From positions 1 through 64,000 of the forward strand of contig JAUILN010000017.1 of assembly GCA_030432695.1 (NCBI GenBank): a stretch of 64,000 nt of DNA, in the 5' to 3' direction. Source of the DNA: a bacterium (GTDB lineage Bacteria; Planctomycetota; UBA1135; UBA2386). The translations under genes were made by a program, and so were the position numbers. The notes under the pieces were generated by a model. The model saw only the letters and a list, made by a program, of their open reading frames with translations. It made no database searches and was not told where the DNA came from. Positions 62,015-64,000 of this stretch are shown in pieces. The first letter of the stretch is position 1; each line of letters starts with the position of its first letter.

Positions 62015-64000
62015 ATGGTCACGTCCGCTCTGCGCCCTGTCGTCGTTCCGCTCGCCCTCGCCCTGTTGCCGGCTGCCTGTGGCGGCGGTGGTGGAGGTGG
62101 GAGCGGCGGGGGCGGCGGCGGAGCGGCAGCTTCGTGGTCGGCGAGTTCCGAGGGGATGGAGGGTGCCGACGTGCTCGCCGTGACGCGGTCGGGCGATGGC
62201 ACGCGCCTGTTCGCAGGCACTCGCTCGCGGGGCGTGTTCGTGTCGCTCGACCACGGCGCGACCTGGGCCCGGTCGGGAGATGGCCTGCCCGACGCGAGCG
62301 CGAGCGACCCGCAGGGCGTGACGCCGGTGCGCCACCTGCTCGCCGACCCGAGTGCCGTCGGAGTGCTCTACGCCGCGACCGACCAAGGCGTCTTCGTGAG
62401 CCTCGACGACGGCGACTCGTGGGCCTCGTTGAACTCGGGCCTCGGCACGCGCCGCGTGCTCTGCGTGCTCGCCGACCCGACCGCGCCGGGCACCCTGTTC
62501 GCCGCCGCGCCGGGATCCGGCGTCTACCGGACCACCGACAGCGGTCGCAACTGGTCGCGCCGCGTCACCGGACTGAGTGACCGCGACCTGCTGGCGATGG
62601 CCATGGCACCGTCGGCGCCCTCCCGGATCTACGTCAGCGCCGAGTCGGGGGTGTTCGTCAGCGTGGATGGTGCCGACAGTTGGACTGCGCTCGCCGGCAG
62701 CCCGTTGGCGGTGCGCGCACTGGCGGTCGACCCGGTCGATCCGATGGTGGTCTACGCCGGCCAGCTCGCCGGTGGCCTCTCCAAGTCCGTCGACGGCGGC
62801 GTGAGTTGGTCGTCGACCCGCAGCGGCCTGCCCAACACCTTCGCGGTCGACGGCCTGACGATCGATCCACAGGACCCCATGCGCCTCTACGTCGCGCTGG
62901 CCGGGGGTGGCGTGCGCGTCACCAGCGACGGTGCCGGCAACTGGGCCAGCGTGGTCTCCGACCTCGACGACGGCCACGTCGGCTGCGTCTCGGTCGACCC
63001 GCTCGACTCCGACCGCCTGTTCGCCGGTGCCTGCGGTGCTGGGGTGTTCGTGTCGGCCGACGCCGGTCAGAGCTGGGCCGCGCGCACCGAGGGCTTCGAC
63101 GGCAGCATCGTCCGGGCGTTTGCTTCCGATCCCGACGACCCGCAGCAGGTGTTCGCGGCGACCGCGGCCGGCGTGTTCCGCTCGGCGGACGGCGGGCGCA
63201 ATTGGGTCGCGCGCTCGACCGGGCTCAGCAGTCTCGATGTGGTCGACGTGGCGCCGGCAGCGGGAGCCCTGCCGGTGGTCTACGCGGCCACCGAGCGTGA
63301 AGGCGTGTTCCGCAGCGAGGACGCCGGCGACCACTGGGTCGCGGTCGGTGCAGGTCTCGGCAGCGACCGCACCACCGCGCTCGCCGTGGACCCGCGTAGC
63401 GCCGACGTGTTGTTGGTCGGAACCGCGTTCGACGGTGTCTACCGGAGCGTCGACGGCGGCGGTTCCTGGGAACAGCGCTCGCAGGGTCTCACCAACCTGC
63501 AGATCACCGATCTGTTGATCCACCCGGTGACCCCGGCCACGGTCTACGCGGCGACGCGCGGTGGCGGCGTGTTCCGCAGCGTCGACGACGGTGCGACCTG
63601 GAGCGGGCTCGGCAACGGCCTCGCCGGCCAGGTCGTGCTCACGATCGTGATGGATCCGAGCGACCCGGACACGCTGTACGTCGGCACCGAGGACGACGGC
63701 GTGTTCGAGACCAACGACGCCGGCGGCCGGTGGTGGCGACGCAACAACGGACTGGGGAGCGACCGCATCGTGGAGCTGGCGGTGCGACCGGACGATCCGT
63801 CGGTGGTCTACGCGGTCAGTCCCGGCGAGCTGAACAACGGCCGCAACCCGGGGGTGTGGGTCTCGACGGATGGCGCCGCGAGCTGGTCGCGCAGCAACAC
63901 CGGCCTCGAGCACGTGGTCCTGCACGCCGTGCTCGGCGTACCGGCGCCGGTGGGCGGAACCGTGCGGGTGCTGGTCGGCAGCGACGGTGCCGGAGTCGCG
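62015..64000 (+). CDS. BNR/Asp-box beta-propeller lipoprotein (runs off right edge)
   Basis: The frame starts at ATG 62015 (GGGGAGA upstream) and is open to the end of the window, giving at least 662 residues. A lipoprotein signal is clear (LALALLPAAC), followed by a Gly/Ser linker of about 15 residues. The rest consists of BNR/Asp-box blades of about 43 residues, each with S-x-D-x-G-x-x-W, for example VSLDHGATW, VSLDDGDSW, RTTDSGRNW, KSVDGGVSW, RSADGGRNW, RSVDDGATW. This gives about 14 visible blades, likely two propellers. It is a surface-anchored sialidase-like or adhesion protein without visible catalytic residues. It diverges from the oxidase operon across a gap of about 210 bases. Confidence 0.85.
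   Translation, partial: MVTSALRPVVVPLALALLPAACGGGGGGGSGGGGGGAAASWSASSEGMEGADVLAVTRSGDGTRLFAGTRSRGVFVSLDHGATWARSGDGLPDASASDPQGVTPVRHLLADPSAVGVLYAATDQGVFVSLDDGDSWASLNSGLGTRRVLCVLADPTAPGTLFAAAPGSGVYRTTDSGRNWSRRVTGLSDRDLLAMAMAPSAPSRIYVSAESGVFVSVDGADSWTALAGSPLAVRALAVDPVDPMVVYAGQLAGGLSKSVDGGVSWSSTRSGLPNTFAVDGLTIDPQDPMRLYVALAGGGVRVTSDGAGNWASVVSDLDDGHVGCVSVDPLDSDRLFAGACGAGVFVSADAGQSWAARTEGFDGSIVRAFASDPDDPQQVFAATAAGVFRSADGGRNWVARSTGLSSLDVVDVAPAAGALPVVYAATEREGVFRSEDAGDHWVAVGAGLGSDRTTALAVDPRSADVLLVGTAFDGVYRSVDGGGSWEQRSQGLTNLQITDLLIHPVTPATVYAATRGGGVFRSVDDGATWSGLGNGLAGQVVLTIVMDPSDPDTLYVGTEDDGVFETNDAGGRWWRRNNGLGSDRIVELAVRPDDPSVVYAVSPGELNNGRNPGVWVSTDGAASWSRSNTGLEHVVLHAVLGVPAPVGGTVRVLVGSDGAGVA

Overview
The window is one contiguous stretch of high-GC bacterial chromosome (my impression is close to 70% G+C). 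Three things suggest a planctomycete: many secreted proteins with FG-GAP, BNR or parallel beta-helix repeats; a recurring C-terminal beta domain on those secreted proteins; and large metallophosphatases beside PQQ-type enzymes. The assignment is an inference from gene style, since no rRNA or other marker gene is present.

Left part (1-26,100). Two sigma-54 activator genes share an almost identical 425-bp block; one is cut by the left edge. Between them lies a decayed beta-helix protein gene with one frameshift and one in-frame stop. Next is a plus-strand operon for the osmoprotectant N-acetylglutaminylglutamine amide: a PRC-barrel protein, an AsnB-type amidotransferase, a GNAT/ATP-grasp synthetase, an M42 peptidase and a small protein. 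It is followed by a double-CXXCG (SitI6-like) protein, an STN-domain lipoprotein, hflK-hflC and a galactokinase-like GHMP kinase. A block of secreted proteins comes next: an FG-GAP protein, a frameshifted neighbour, a TPR/purple-acid-phosphatase-like protein, a HEAT-like membrane protein, a large secreted protein, a PqqB-like metallo-beta-lactamase-fold lipoprotein and a PQQ-type sugar dehydrogenase.

Central part (26,187-56,586). About 30 kb on the minus strand encodes a contractile injection system (a phage-tail-like machine): terminator-like protein, sheath, tube, chaperone-like protein, Pro-rich protein, gpU/DNA-circulation-like protein, tape measure, hub (GpD-like), spike (GpV-like), PAAR tip, gp25, gpJ-like baseplate protein, a gpI-like protein fused to a beta-propeller, two related coiled-coil proteins and an unknown protein. 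Many genes overlap by 4 bp, so this is very probably one transcription unit. I see no capsid, portal, terminase, integrase or lysis genes, no T6SS membrane complex, and no AAA+ ATPase of the Afp15/Pvc15 kind. The most striking gene lies between tape measure and hub: a 2,550-residue protein made of a subtilase, split by an insert of about 1,270 residues, fused in frame to a molybdopterin-oxidoreductase-like (MopB) domain with a conserved four-cysteine motif. A second, leaderless subtilase with two P-domains closes the operon. Both are candidate cargo or processing enzymes.

Right part (56,766-64,000). A VOC-family protein is followed by an operon for a cytochrome-bd-like oxidase subunit with a fused cytochrome c domain, a second membrane subunit, another membrane protein and a secreted metallophosphoesterase. 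A divergent lipoprotein gene with BNR repeats runs off the right edge.
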